From: Lunularia cruciata
Taxonomy: Eukaryota > Streptophyta > Marchantiopsida > Lunulariales > Lunulariaceae
Assembly: GCA_948567375.1 (NCBI GenBank)
Contig: OX419755.1
Span: forward strand, 76,778,931 to 76,842,930
Reading direction: 5' to 3'
Length of the DNA stretch: 64,000 nt
Shown here piece by piece: positions 33,130-46,100 of this stretch. A program made the translations under genes and the position numbers. The first letter of the stretch is position 1, and the number at the start of each line of letters is the position of its first letter. The notes beneath the pieces were generated by a model. That model saw nothing but the letters and a program-made list of their open reading frames with translations, did not search any database and was not told where the DNA came from.

Positions 33130-36100
33130 CAATATCTAATTAGGGTTGTATGATTTTGGTTGATTTTGGAAGTTCAAAGAATTGCATATCTATGCAAGTA
33201 GCAAAGGAATTGGGTATTCCTATCAAGCCAATGATTGGAAGTAGTTTGATGATGGCGGATGGTAGAAAAGGTTCTGCATTCCGCATCTCGCATCCTATTA
33301 CCTTCAAAATTGGGAAGGAGTATTTGGAGTGTATGAGGTTTGTAGTGGCACCTCTACACTATGATATCATTTTGGGTCTACCTTGGCTTGAACATCATAA
33401 AGTTCAATTTGATTGGACCCGACGTCAAATTCAAGTACAACACCAAGGTAGGAATTTCCGATTAGGTTGTCTGGCACCTCTGAGTAAGACACCTAAGAAT
33501 AGTCAGTCCCAAGATGGGAAGTTTGTTGAGAAGGTAGCCATAGAGCAAACCTGGAAGGGAGATGAGTCCCAAGATGGGAAGTTTGCCAAGAAAGCAACCA
33601 TGGAGCAAGCTTGGAAGAGAGATGAGTCCCTAGAAAGGAAGTTTGTTAATGAAGCAGCCATAGAGCAAGCTTTGGAGGAAGATAAGTATGTATTCACGGT
33701 GTGGATCAAGCCAATTGCACAAGAACAATCTGAGGAGGGCCAGGTGCCGCATCAAGCAACGGTTGATCGGATAGTTCAAGAGTTTGCAGATGTGTGTCCG
33801 GATGATCTGCCAAAGGGATTACCCTCTGATCAAGGTATGCCCTTCAAGATCGAGTTATTGCCAGGGAGTACTCCAATGAGTAGACCAATCTATCGGCTCT
33901 CACCAAAGGAGTTGGAGGAGTTGCAAACAACACTTACAGAGTTGTTGGAGAAGGATTTCATACAACATAGTACATCTCCATGGGGAGCACTGGTACTATT
34001 TGTTCAAAAGAAGGATGGAGGATTTTGTTTCTATATTGATTACCGTGGGCTCAATAAGCAAACCGTGAAGAATGCATATCCCTTGCCTCGGATCGATGAC
34101 TTGCTTGATCAATTAAGTGGAGCACGCTACTTTTCCAAGCTAGATCTTCGTAGCGGCTATTGGCCAATTCCTATTGAAGGAGAGGACATGCAAAAGACTA
34201 CCTTTTGCACAAGGTATGGACATTTTGAGTAGAGAGTTCTACCTTTTGGACTCACTAATGCTCCAGCAGTCTTCATGGATCAGATGCATTGGGTGTTGGA
34301 GGGACTATTGGATCAGTCCGTGGTAGTGTTCTTAGATGATATCTTAATCTATAGTAGGACAGAGGCAGAACACAGGAATCATGTGCAAGAAGTCTTAAGA
34401 AAACTACGACAGTGGAAATTTTACTGCAAGAAGTCAAAGTGTGCTTTTTGGCAGAAGAAGATTACCTTCTTGGGTCATAAGATCTCATCAGAGGGGATCA
34501 AGATGGGAGAAGAGAAGATCAAGGCCATTACTGATTGGCCTACCCCGAAGGATGCTACCGAAGTACGAGCATTCAATGGATTGGCCAGTTTTTACCGATG
34601 GTTCATCCACTATTATGCTCACGTGGCTGCACCATTGACTGACCTCTTGGGAAAGAACTCGAGCTTCCAATGGACCACCAAGCATGTAGAAGCATTCCAT
34701 AAGTTAAAGCATATGGTGTCTTCAAGACCCATTCTTCAACCATATGATCCTCAACTACCTTGTGTGGTTGATTTTGATGCTTCTAACTTTGCAATTGGAG
34801 CTGTGTTGCAACAAGAATTTCCAGATGGACTACATCCTATTGCCTTTGTGTCTCGCCGACTAAATACAGCTGAAAGAAATTACTCTGCTTGAGATCGGGA
34901 ACAACTTGCAATGGTATATGCCACCAAGGTATGGAGGCATTATCTCTTGGGGAAACAAGTGATCATGCGAACTGATCACAAGCTATTGTTGCAGACCTTA
35001 CACCTAGAGCACATGAAGAGTCAACATCATTGATGGGAAGAGAAACTCCAATTGTTTGATATCAAACTTGAGTACAAACCAAGTCGGTTCCATGTCATCC
35101 TTGATGCTCTATCACGACGACCTGATTTGAAGTCTCTTCCTCTCATCGCGGCAGCAATTACGACGGTGTCAATTGATCCCAAGATTCATAACGAGTTTTG
35201 GTTAGCTCTATAGCAAGATCCCTTCTTCCAAATGGTACATGGTTGGCTAACAACAGGTGACAAGGAGTACAACACCTTCTTCTTCAAGGAAGGCCTTCTA
35301 TTCCATGCGGACCAGATCTATGTTCCAGCCAAAGGTGATCTTCAACTTGTGCGCCTTCAAGAACCCCATGATTTACCCATTGTTGGTCACATGGGTGTGG
35401 ACAAGACCTTGGGTACCCTCCAACGTCAATGGTGGTGGCCCAACATGACACAAGATGTTCGAGAATTTATCCGATCATGTGAGAACTGCCAACGTAACAA
35501 GGCCAGCAACCAAAAGCCGGGTGGACTCCTTCAACCGCTTGCCGTTCCATCAGCTCGTTGGGAGCATGTGAGCTTGGATCTCATCACATCCTTGCCAAAG
35601 ACAAAACAAGGACACACCACCATCGTGGTGTTTGTGGATAAGCTTAGTAAGCAAATCCACTTGGCACCAACCTGTGATACTGTGGATGCTCCAACCTTAG
35701 CGCAAATCTACTTCAACAATATCTTCAAGCATCATGGAATGCCATGCGTACTCATCTCCGACCGTGATCCTCACTTTACCGAGAAGTTTTGGCAAGCACT
35801 CTTTCAAATACTCGGCACCAAGCTTGCTTTTTCCATGGCCTATCATCCTCAAACTGATGGACAAACCGAACATGCAAATCGTACATTGGAGGATATGTTG
35901 CGTGCCTTTGTCAATGTCCACCATACCAATTGGGATGAATGTCTTGCCGTTGCCAAATTTGCCTACAACAATTCCAAACAGGCAAGCACCGGATTCTCTC
36001 TTTTCTTTCTCAATTTTGGCCAAGATCTGCTTGTTCCAGATTCTCTTCTTGCTCCCCCTCCATCTCAAGTTCCTCATACTTCCACATTCTTGACCACTAT

Positions 36101-36660
36101 ATCCTAATCTCTCCAACAAGCCAAGTCTCACCTCCTTGTTGCTCAGAATCACCAAAAACAATATGCTGACCACCATCGTCGAGATCTCACCTTTGAAGTC
36201 GATGATAAAGTCATGCTATCCTCTAATAACCTCCCTCTCCCACTTGATACCCAAGTTCGTAAACTTGCCCCTAATTGGATAGGACCCTTTGATATCACCT
36301 AAATTGTCTCTCTTGTTGCTTATTGCCTTGCCTTGCCTTGTCACATGCGTATCCATCCTGTCTTTCATGTTTCCAAGTTGAAACCCTTTGTTCCTAACCC
36401 CTCTTCCTTTTCCTCTCGAGTCCAATCTCCCCCTCTTCCTATCCCTATCAATGATCATGAGGAGTACGAAGTTGATCGTATCCTTGCGTGTCGCCACATT
36501 CAACGAGGCCGTTGCTAACATACGGAGTACAAGGTTCTTTGGAAAGGGTATCCCCTTCATGATGCCAGCTGGGAACCTCTTTCTCACCTCCACAATGCAC
36601 AGACGGCCATCTAGGAATTCGAAGCTTCATTGGGAACAAGGACTTCACCAACTAGCGGCG
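33130..36660 (+). pseudogene. pol of chromovirus C: PR, RT, RNase H, INT, chromodomain
   Basis: Protease [10 protein letters not shown] has Phe where Ser/Thr of the D-[ST]-G triplet should be. A linker of three 20-residue repeats (about 33512-33690) precedes RT. The RT core [12 protein letters not shown] is intact, but TAG at 34230-34232 replaces the Trp codon after GHFE. RNase H has [18 protein letters not shown]. Integrase (35232-36107) has [20 protein letters not shown] and the D, D, E residues ([25 protein letters not shown]). A chromodomain follows (EEYEVDRILA, TEYKVLWKGYP, ASWEPLSHL, from about 36457), with TAA before TEYKV. In total at least five stops. Confidence 0.88.
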
Positions 36661-36668
36661 GGGGAATA

Positions 36669-37081
36669 TGTAACAATATGGAGTTTAGCGACGAAGTAAG
36701 TCAGGCTCACGAAGTAGCACATAAGACAAATTAGCCTAGAATATTCCGGAAGTATCTAGGAAGCTTCTTGGGAAGCTTCCTGGTTAGCTTAGCTTGCACT
36801 TTAAGTAACTAGCTTCTAGAAGGAAGCTTCTAGAAGCTTCTAACTAGCTTAGCTTGCACGCCAAGTAGGCGGCTTCTAGAAGGAAGCTTCTTGAGAAGCT
36901 TCCTAGTTAACTTGGCTTGCACTCTAAGAAAGCGGCTTGAGAAGCTTCTCAAGGGCCCTGTATGCTACCTATAAATACCAAAGCCAAAGCTCATGCTAGG
37001 CACTCAAAGTTTTCCCTCATTCAAGTGTCCCAATGTGAGTTTCCATTCTCCTATTTCTCTCCTTGATTTCGGTCTTTTACA
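36669..37081 (+). repeat. 3' LTR of chromovirus C
   Basis: 413 bp, preceded by the purine-rich GCGGCGGGGGAATA (polypurine tract). It has the same modules and TATA box as the 5' LTR. Confidence 0.92.
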
Positions 37082-37086
37082 TGCTT

Positions 37087-38206
37087 GATGGGAACACATG
37101 AGCTTAGATCTCATCACATCCTTGTCCAAGACAAAGCAAGGACACACAAAAATTGTGGTGTTTGTGGATAAGCTTAGTAAGCAAATCCACTTGGCACCAA
37201 CCCTTGATACCGTAGATGCTCCAACCTTAGTGCAAATCTTTTTTGACAATGTTTTCAAACATCATAGGATGCTACATGTACTCATCCTTGACCGTGATCC
37301 TCGATTCACCGGGAAGTTTTGGCAAGCACTCTTCTAGATACTCAGCACCAAGTTTCTTTGTCCACGTACTATCACCCTAAAACTGATGGACAAATCAAAT
37401 GTGAAAATCATACCTTGGAGGATATGTTATGTGCTTGAGTCAATGTCCACCATACCAATTAGGATGAATGTCTTGCAGTTGCAAACTTTGCCTACAATAA
37501 TTCCAAATAAGCAAGCACCAGATTTTCTCACTTCTTTCTCAATTTTGGCCAAGATTTACTTGTTCTAGATTCTCTTCTTGCTCCTCTTCCATCTCAAGTC
37601 CCTCATACTTCAACCTTCTTCACCACCATATCTCAATCTCTCCAACAAGCTAAATCTCACCTCCTTGTTGCTCAAAATCGTCAAAAATAATATGCAGACC
37701 ACCATCGTCGTGATCTTACCCTTGAAGTTGGTGATAAATTCATGCTATCCTTTAGTAGCCTACCTCTTCATTTGATACCCAAGTCCAAAAACTTGCCCCT
37801 AATTGGATAGGACCCTTTGATGTCACCCAAATCATTTCTCTTATTGCTTATCAACTTGCCTTACCTTGTCATATGTGCATGCACCTTGTCTTTCACATTT
37901 CCAAGTTGAAACTCTTTGTTCCTAACCCATCTTCTTTTTCACCTCATAACCTCTTTCCTCCAACCTCCTCCTCCTCCCATCTCTATCAATGATCATGAGG
38001 AGTATGAAGTTGATTGTATCCTTGCACGTCATCACATTCAACAAGGACGCCGACAACATATGGAGTACAAGGTCCTTTGGAAAGGGTATCTCTTTCATGA
38101 TGCCACATGGGAACCTCTTTCTCACCTCCAGAATGCATAGCCGGCCATCTAGGAGTTTGAAGCTTCAATGGCGATGAGGATGTCACCAACTAGCAGTGGG
38201 TGAATA
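37087..38206 (+). pseudogene. Chromovirus B, rest of integrase and chromodomain
   Basis: Resumes B after the C insertion: [35 protein letters not shown] and LDRDPRFTGKFWQALF, then many stops. A chromodomain at about 37980-38140 reads NDHEEYEVDCILA, MEYKVLWKGYLF and ATWEPLSHLQNA. The polypurine-like AGCAGTGGGTGAATA precedes the LTR. Confidence 0.85.
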
Positions 38207-38630
38207 TGTAACAATATGGAGTAAGCGATGTAGTTAGTAAGGCTAATGAAGTAGACAATAAGCCAAATTAGCCCAAAATATTCTAGAAGCATCTAGGAAG
38301 CTTCTTGGGAAGTTCCCAACTAGCTTAACTTGCAACCCAAACAAATAATTTCTAGAAGGGAGCTTCTAGAAGCTTCCAACTAGCGTAGCTTGCATGCCAA
38401 GTAGGCAACTTCTAGAAGGAAGCTTCTTGAGAAGTTTCTTGGTTAACTTGGCTTGCACTCTAAGAAAGCGGCTCAAGGAAGCTTCTTGAGAAACTTCTCA
38501 AGGGCCTTGTATGCTACCTATAAATACCAAAGCCAAAGCTCATCCTAGGTATTCTGAATTTTCCCACATTCAAGTGTTTCAATGTGTGTTTCTATTCTTC
38601 TATTTCTCTCCTTGGTCTCGGTCTTTTACA
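38207..38630 (+). repeat. 3' LTR of chromovirus B
   Basis: 424 bp, TGTAACAATATGGAG...CGGTCTTTTACA, followed by the target duplication GATAA. Confidence 0.9.
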
Positions 38631-38635
38631 GATAA

Positions 38636-39370
38636 TGTCAAGCATTGCCTCCATGGCTCCTATTATATCAAAATACTTGCAATTATCTAAGTTAACATGT
38701 CTATCACTCTCCATAAGTTACAATTGGAAGTATCAATGGTTCATTGGACAAGGTGATCACATTCAAAAACCTCTGCCCAAAGTGTGAAATGATGCTTTGT
38801 ACATAAACATGGAAATCCCAATGGGTTGAGGGAAATGGATTTGGTGTTCCATAAATTCAATCCATCCTTTTCTTACTTTGATACCAATATAAAAGACCCA
38901 AGAGATCAATATGAGAATGGAAGACTAAAGTGGAAGATCACATTGGGATTCTCAAATAAAGGACATCCAACTGCTTAACTTGAGCTTTAGCCTTGGTATT
39001 TATAAGGAACATACAAGGCTCTTGGGAAGTTTCCTAGAAGCCATTTTCTTAAAGTGCAAGCTACATTAACCAAGAAGTTTCTTTCTAGAAGTAACTTTCT
39101 TGGCGTACAAGCTAAGCTAGCCAAGAAGCTTCCCAAGAAGCTTCATTCTAGAAGCCACTTACTTGGTATGCAAGCTAAGCTTAACAAGAAGCTTCCAAAG
39201 AAGTTTTTTCCTAAAAGTTGCCTACTTGGCATACATATTACCCAATTTTTGGAGAATACCAAGAAACTTCCTAGATATTTCTAGAACATTCTTAAAATTC
39301 TTGGCTAATTTAGTCTATATGCTAACTCATTAGCCTCTACTAACTTGTTTGATAACTCCATACTATTACA
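38636..39370 (-). mobile_element. Chromovirus A, right part with its 5' LTR
   Basis: Continues A after B. It holds the gag start and leader, and a degraded primer site (plus strand ACTTTGATACCA at 38876-38887). The LTR follows at 38888-39370, with ends decayed from TGTAAAAG to TATAAAAG on the inner side and ...CTATTACA on the outer side. Several AAGCTTC modules remain. No target duplication can be found because the other end of A is lost. Confidence 0.85.
38888..39370 (-). repeat. 5' LTR of chromovirus A
   Basis: About 483 bp, aligned with the LTRs of D, C and B. It is the most diverged copy and longer than the others through small insertions. Confidence 0.8.
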
Positions 39371-39411
39371 ATGTACTCTATTGACATGGCGCATACCTTG
39401 TAATGAGCTTT

Positions 39412-40142
39412 TGTAATACTCCGAGGACAAGAGAAGAGAGAAAACACAGATTACACACTCAACATTTGGTGCCCGAAAGGATCACCTTCTCTTTATTATA
39501 TAGACAACGAGGATCTCCTCCAAGGAAGCTCCACCATAAGATTAGGCACACAGATAGGTGATATGTCATCAAGCTCCACCCTTGGATTATTTACTTGGAT
39601 GGGTGACATGTTGGTCTAGGTCCTATCTGGTTGGTCAAACAAGCTTTGACCATAGGGAATCTTTTAGGGAATCTTCCTGTAGGAGTCTCAAAATCATGTG
39701 AGTAAGGTACCATTGGAAAGCTCTCGACGTGACAAACCACTTGGGGATGGAAATCCATTCACTCCTTTGTTGGGGGGGTTATGCACATTTTTTAGGCCTA
39801 ATTCATCCGTTTAGGCTTCCGAAATTGCCTTTAAAGATCAAGCATATTTTGGTTCCTACTCTATTGGTAGAAGTCTCCTTTTGGTGATACCTCTTTCTGA
39901 TATGTTTAGTCCATCATGTGTAACATCCTTCCAGATGTTACCAAACCAATTCTCACCTTTAAATCATATGTCTAGCTGGTTCTAAGGTTCTCAAGTCTAT
40001 TTTGGTTTCTACTCTATTAGTAGAAGTACTCTTTTGGTGATACTTATATCTGATCTATTTTGACCATCATGTATAACATCATTCTAGATGTTACCAAACC
40101 AAATTTCACATCTAGATCATATGGCTAGCTCATGATATTACA
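39412..40142 (-). repeat. Diverged LTR copy of a second family (R1)
   Basis: Begins TGTAATACTCCGAGGACAAG and aligns along its length with the solo LTR at 53497-54240, ending ...GATATTACA. Flanks GCTTT and AATTT do not form a clear duplication, so this may be an old solo LTR or a fragment. The TATATAATAA-like box near the left end points to minus orientation. No internal domain follows. Confidence 0.65.
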
Positions 40143-43100
40143 AATTTGAAGGATCTACTTTAGAAGAGCTTAATTGGACATGGACTAGGCAAAGAACTTC
40201 ATACAAGGGTTTTTAGAGCACTCAAGCATGGGAAAGAGTATTAGAGATAGGTTATGCAAGATGATTAAAGAGAAAATTAAGTGACCAAAATGGCCTTTTT
40301 TTGCTATGGAGAGCCATTGGGTAGCAAACCTACATCCAATTTGAGAGGAAAGAGCTTAGATTAATTCAACTAAGAAGGAAAGAGCTTAGATTAAATAATA
40401 GATAGAGAGAATATGTATAGGAACACAAGAGTGAATTTGCATTAGATTTAGTAATGTGCTTATTATAAATTAATTTAATAATACAAGTGAGTGACTAATT
40501 ATATAAATAATGTGCAAGCATACTCCAACACATGCAATGGAGCCTCTGATTGCCCTCATTGACATATTAAGGCCATGCAATGATCAAGTATGTATGGTTA
40601 CACTTCAGTGTGGTAAAAAAATATACATGTTATTACAAGTTGAAATTTGGGATTTGGACAAGAGATTAAGGAGGTTTTAAGGTAAAATTAGAGATTCTCA
40701 AGAAATTTATTGGGATTTTGCACACATCTAGGGTTTATGCATGCTATTAGGGGAAATTTTGTAACATTTAGGAGGTAGTACCAACTTTCTCAATGATATT
40801 AGTCTATGAGATTAGCAACTTAGTGTTACCTTTTTGGCCATCCCATATAGCAAGGTGCTTCTTGGTGCAAAAATCAAGGCTAGAGTGGGTATGGAACACA
40901 CTTTTTGCACCACAACCATTGAAGTTAGGAGTTGCATACTATTGTTATGGATGGGTAGACTTGACAATGGATTGGAGTTTTGAGGCAAACCATTGGGCCA
41001 TAAATACACCCCTACCTATCATTTTTTCTATCCATTCTTCATTCTTAATTCTTCTTTTTCTTCCTCTTTATTTACATCTTTTGTGCTTTCAAGTTATGCT
41101 TACTTTGCACTATTTTTAAGCCAAAGGGTTTCCATTGTTCTGAAGTGTAGTAGCATATATGTAGCAATTGATGCATTCTTCTTTTTTGTGGTTATTTTTG
41201 TGGATTTGTTATTCCTTTTCTTTTAGCCTTGCATATATAGAATCTAAGCCTAACCATTTTCTTATTTTTATCATGTGGTCTTCTTTCCCCTTCAAGCTAG
41301 GATGTATTTCTAGTATATTTTATGCAATGCCTCCATTTTATTCTTTTGCAAAGGTTGCAACAAAGAATACCATGGATGATGTGCCTTATCTAGCATCTCT
41401 TACCTCCTATGTGTGCTTAAGGAACAAGTCCCAATGCCAAATTATTCATCATACTTCTATAGTGGTTGAGGTTTTATGAGATGGACTCATTCCATCCAAT
41501 TACCATGCCCTTAACCTTCTTCAAGGTGGATCCTACCCAAGATGGTTCTGTTATGAAGCATCATGCACCTATACACACACCTCTTCCTCATCTTTCCAGC
41601 ACAACCCTTCCTCCTAGTTCTTAAGCACCACCACCACTAAAAGACCTACTCCTTCTACATGACCAAACTCCTCTTCTTATGCTCCAAGCACATTTGTACA
41701 TACCGCCTTAGCATCAAGCCATACAGTCTTGTCTTGATTGTCCATGGATGGAGATTTCTAACACAACACTAAGGGATTGCTTGATACCTATGGATGCATG
41801 TGGAGGTAGTACCTCTGCCTACTCCTCTATCCCCAACTTGACCCTCTTCATACTCACATCTTCTCTTTATAGACACCACTAGACTCATATGCCTTGTTAC
41901 ACTCTCTAGATCCCATTCAAGCTTTCTTTCTAGGTTTCTCATGACCTTGTATATGCACTCAGATTCTTATGCTCCTAAAACACCTTGTAGGCTCTATGTT
42001 CTCCTTAATTTTATAGGTTATCTTGGTTGATGACCAAGGGAGAGATGCCACTACTTGGATCCTATTAGCACTCTTCCTCCAATGTACTTTTCTCTTCTTT
42101 GCACATGGAAGTACATTAGGACATTATCAGATTTTTGTGACAACCTAATGTTGTCCAATTTATAGTATACTTAGTCTAATTTATAGTATACAATATGTCA
42201 TTCCTATAAGGATATAGTTCAAAAATTATTAGATTTGAAGAGAGACTTGTAACTATTATAGTTCTTTATAGTTGCTTATTTAACCTCTTGGGCAGGAACC
42301 ACTCCTAGAAGAGTGTAGTGTCATCAACTATGGTGCATTATGGCAAAATGAAAACTCCAAAATTACTTTCATGGATAATAAGCTCCAACTATTTTTTGAA
42401 GGTGATGATCCAATCAGCTACAAAGAGGCCACTTTTACTATGAAGACTTTTACTTCAAAAACCACATTCCATCCTTCCTAAAACGCTCAAATTTGTCAGA
42501 GGATCTTTACATTATGATTATTCTTCATTTTTTGACTTTTTAGTACTTTAAATACTACAATTCCCTTAGGACCCATCAAGGCATTGCTCCTCTCCTTCAA
42601 AACTATCAAGGATCAAACATCCTGTTTTGCAAGTAATAGTGATCATACACACTTAGTCACTTGGGTTCTACTACAAAGTTTGATCACCTCTACTCCATGA
42701 AGCTAGGCAACCAATACTTGAAATTCAACAAAGCAACAAAGATTGCTTTGCTCTTTGACTTTACACAACTTCAATTGACTAATGAATCATTTATAGGAGG
42801 TGGAAGCTTTAAATAGTACTTGAACTGAAAAATATTGAATGGTGAAGGAAGTGCAATAATCTATCAAGATTGCATATCCTTCTATATTGTACATTGGACT
42901 ATTTTTATCTTTGTCTTATCCTATCTTGCTGACTAATATACTACTAATTACTATCTATTTGGTTGAGAAAAGTATCTACTCTCCACCAAAGAGATCTTTC
43001 TTTTGTCATCTTTGGACCTCTTCTTATTCCAAAGTTTACAACTAAGAGATTTTGTAATTAAAAATATTTCCTTCCATTAAGGGTTTTTCACACTAAACTA

Positions 43101-46100
43101 ATATGAAGAATTTCCTTCACCTCTAGTTTACCAACGAGAAGTCTTATTGTTCTTTGTAATCTTTTATTTTTAATACCAAAGTATCAAAGGATTTTGTGAA
43201 CTTTATAATTATATGCTCCTCAAACTTGATAGCTAATCTATCCATATTTGCTCTTTATAGGTCTTCTCTTCTAGCATCTATACTTGCAACTTGAGCCTGT
43301 GTAGCTTTGTCTTTGTCATTTTTCCTTTTATTGCCTCTTCCTTAATTCCCACCAATTTGTCCCAAATATCTTCTAGTTATTTGATGATCTTAACCACCTC
43401 TACCTTTGGATGGTTATAAGGTAATTTTACTTCAGCTGTTGTGTTAGCTATCATCTTGGCCTTGAGTATGGCTTGTTCTTCTTGTAGGACATCCAACCAT
43501 AGATTGGTTTCCTTCCAATATTCATCAAACATAGCTTGCATGGTGGTTTGTTTTGTATATTCTTCCTCCTCCTCTTGCTTACTAATGTTTTGAGGACAAG
43601 ATAACCCCCAAGAGAAGCACAAGAGAAGAAACACAAGGATTTAGCCCTTAATACTCTAATGACCTAAAGGAGCACATTGTCTTTATTATATAGCAAGGAG
43701 ATCCACTCAAAGGGTGATTCACCCTTGAATCAGATGCAGGAATTGGTGACATGCCAATGAGATCCACCCTTAGATTAGTTGCATGGATTGGTGACTTGTT
43801 TATCTTTATCCTATCTAGTTGGTCAAACAAGTTTGACCAAATGGAATCTTTAAGGAATCTTTTTAGAAGAAGCTCAAAACTGCATGAGTGAGGTATGATT
43901 GGAAAGCTCTTGATGAGACAAACAAGGAAGGGAGGAAGCAATGCCCTTTTGATTCAAAGGGAAGAATATGTGAATTTTTGAGGCTTAATTCATCGGTTTA
44001 GGCCTCCAAAATTAGCTCCAAAGTTTCCAAGCTGCACTCCTATCCTAAAATTCTACTTCAAGCCATTTTGTCTGACATTGAGTGTCCAAGTGCACTCATC
44101 TCTTCTTGTAGTCTTTAGGTATTTATGTTTTGATGCTTCTTTGCATCCTCCAACAAAGTCTTCTCTCTCTTCAAGTCCTCTACATCGTGTGGGACCATGT
44201 CTACTCTCCTACATCCTTCCTTGTATAAGATTTGGTACTTCTTTGCTCACCTTGCAAATAGTAACTCTTTGAATTCATTGCAAAATTATTGGCATAAAGC
44301 TTCTTTTTCAACAAAGTGTAATTATTCACTTTGGGCTAATCTTCTTAGTATTATGGCAAAAGCATCTAGAAGTAAGCAAGCAAGGATCCCACCAAATTGA
44401 TCAAGAAGGTAACACCATCAACGGATATGATTGATCTCAATTTAGGCTCTACAACTTCTAAACGGACCACTTCTCCAAGGATATGCCTTCCTTGGATGTC
44501 TATCTCTTCTTCCTCAGCCGCTCCTTCAATTTCAGTCATCTCCGACTCGAAAGGTGATCTTAGCTACATAGATTAGCTAGTTGTTCTTTGTTCCAAAGAT
44601 CTTTTTTATCTTTGATCTAGTGACTTGCTTCACCCTGTGGAGCAAAGTCCACTCCTCCTAGTTCAGCTTCTTCCTTGGCCTTTATTTTGGACCTTTGGAG
44701 GGTTAGCTCACCCTATTTTCTTCATAAGGTTTGTCTTTGGCTTCATCTTCCTTCAAATAAACATTGATTACCTAAAAATTTCTTCTCACTCTCTTTGTAG
44801 GTCATTTGTAACTTGATGAAGTAGTGCTTCTCTTCTTATCCAAAACCATTTCCTCCTTTACCTTCACCTTCACAAACTTACTGATGACAACAAATTCCTT
44901 GTCTACTTCTTGGATTCTTTTGATTATTCTTCTTTCTTCATGTTGCAAGTAGTCTTTGGGGTAGAGGTGGATAGTGAACTTCTTCTTCTCCTTATTGATA
45001 AAAAGTTGACATCATATATTTGCTATTGCTCCTTCATATATCTGGTCAAAGAAGATTGCTTGATTGAAGGTGAGGTAAGTGGTCCTCTTTGGTCTAAAAA
45101 TCTTCATCAACAAAAATATTATTGCTTTTTTTTGGGCTAGGTCTTTATAATTGCATATCCATCAACCATTTTTAGGGTTTCTTGGATCTATGAATGAGTT
45201 TTTTCTTTGGGAGTTGACTTTATCCCCCATATCCCCAAACTTGGTATTATGTGTAAGCCCTTTCAAGTGTCTTAACTTTGCTCCAAGGACCATCTTATAA
45301 TGTTCCTCACTTCACTTTCTTGGAATCTTCTTCATTTTCCACTCTCTCATCTCTTGAATCATGAATGGTGAGTAAAATCCCAATTCCAATGCAAGAGTAT
45401 AGATGCTTTCTCTTTATGAATTTTCTCTTAAAAACATTCCTCATTTATCCATTGCTAGGTAGTGGAGCTAGGAATTCTTCTCATCATTCTTTCCTCTCTC
45501 ACCATATTGTTTGTCAAAAAAGTTGCTAATACATTGATTGTCTACCCTAAAGACTACTAAGTCTCTACTCTTTCTTTGAGTTACCCTCAAGAATTTTCTT
45601 TGCCAAAGATTGACCATCTTGCAAGAAGGTTCCTGTATAAGAAAGGATTACTTGCACTTTCTTTCATTTTATGGTCAATAAATTTGGCCAACAATCCTCA
45701 ATAGATGCAGAATCCTTATCCATACATGAGAAATCTTTTATAGCCTTCAATGGTTCTTGTTGGTAGTTCTTTACTTGCATGTGGTGGGAGATTTTGAATT
45801 CATAGTATGGTCCTTGGTTTTGAAACCCTTTGGTGAAGAGTCTTTGTACCTCCCATCCTTGGTTTGGTCTCTTCTTTATACTTGTCATGTTCTTTATACC
45901 CTCTTTCTTTGTACATTTTCCATGTAAGGTGATAGATGTAAAGATCCTAGACATGAAGGTTTCTCCCTTCAAATAGGAAAGGAATACTCATCTCTATAAA
46001 AATGTATATATAAAAAGAATACAAAAATAGCAAATTTTCAAAAATATGAGCATCATAATCACATGTCAAATTCACCTATTTCTGAGGAGTAGATTGGCCA

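Larger units (their letters stand above)
31456..37081 (+). mobile_element. Chromovirus C (Ty3/gypsy), inserted in B
   Basis: The LTRs at 31456-31871 and 36669-37081 differ by about 16 substitutions plus two short indels by eye (about 4%). The flanks are CGCTT (31451-31455) and TGCTT (37082-37086), a 5-bp duplication with one C/T difference. Sequence of B's integrase continues on both sides. The internal order is PBS, gag, protease, RT, RNase H, integrase and chromodomain. The pol frame is long but carries several stops of the CGA to TGA or TGG to TAG kind. Confidence 0.93.
27413..38630 (+). mobile_element. Chromovirus B (Ty3/gypsy), interrupted by element C
   Basis: LTR ends TGTAACAA...TTTTACA bound the element at 27413 and 38630. 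A perfect target duplication GATAA (27408-27412 and 38631-38635) flanks it, and sequence of element A resumes on the right exactly where it left off. The internal order is primer site, gag, protease, RT, RNase H, integrase and chromodomain. Numerous stops and small indels make it inactive. Element C (31456-37081) sits inside its integrase region. Confidence 0.92.

Noticed and set aside
35257-35448. Short plus-strand frames inside pol of C
   Set aside because: Alternate-frame shadows of the integrase frame.
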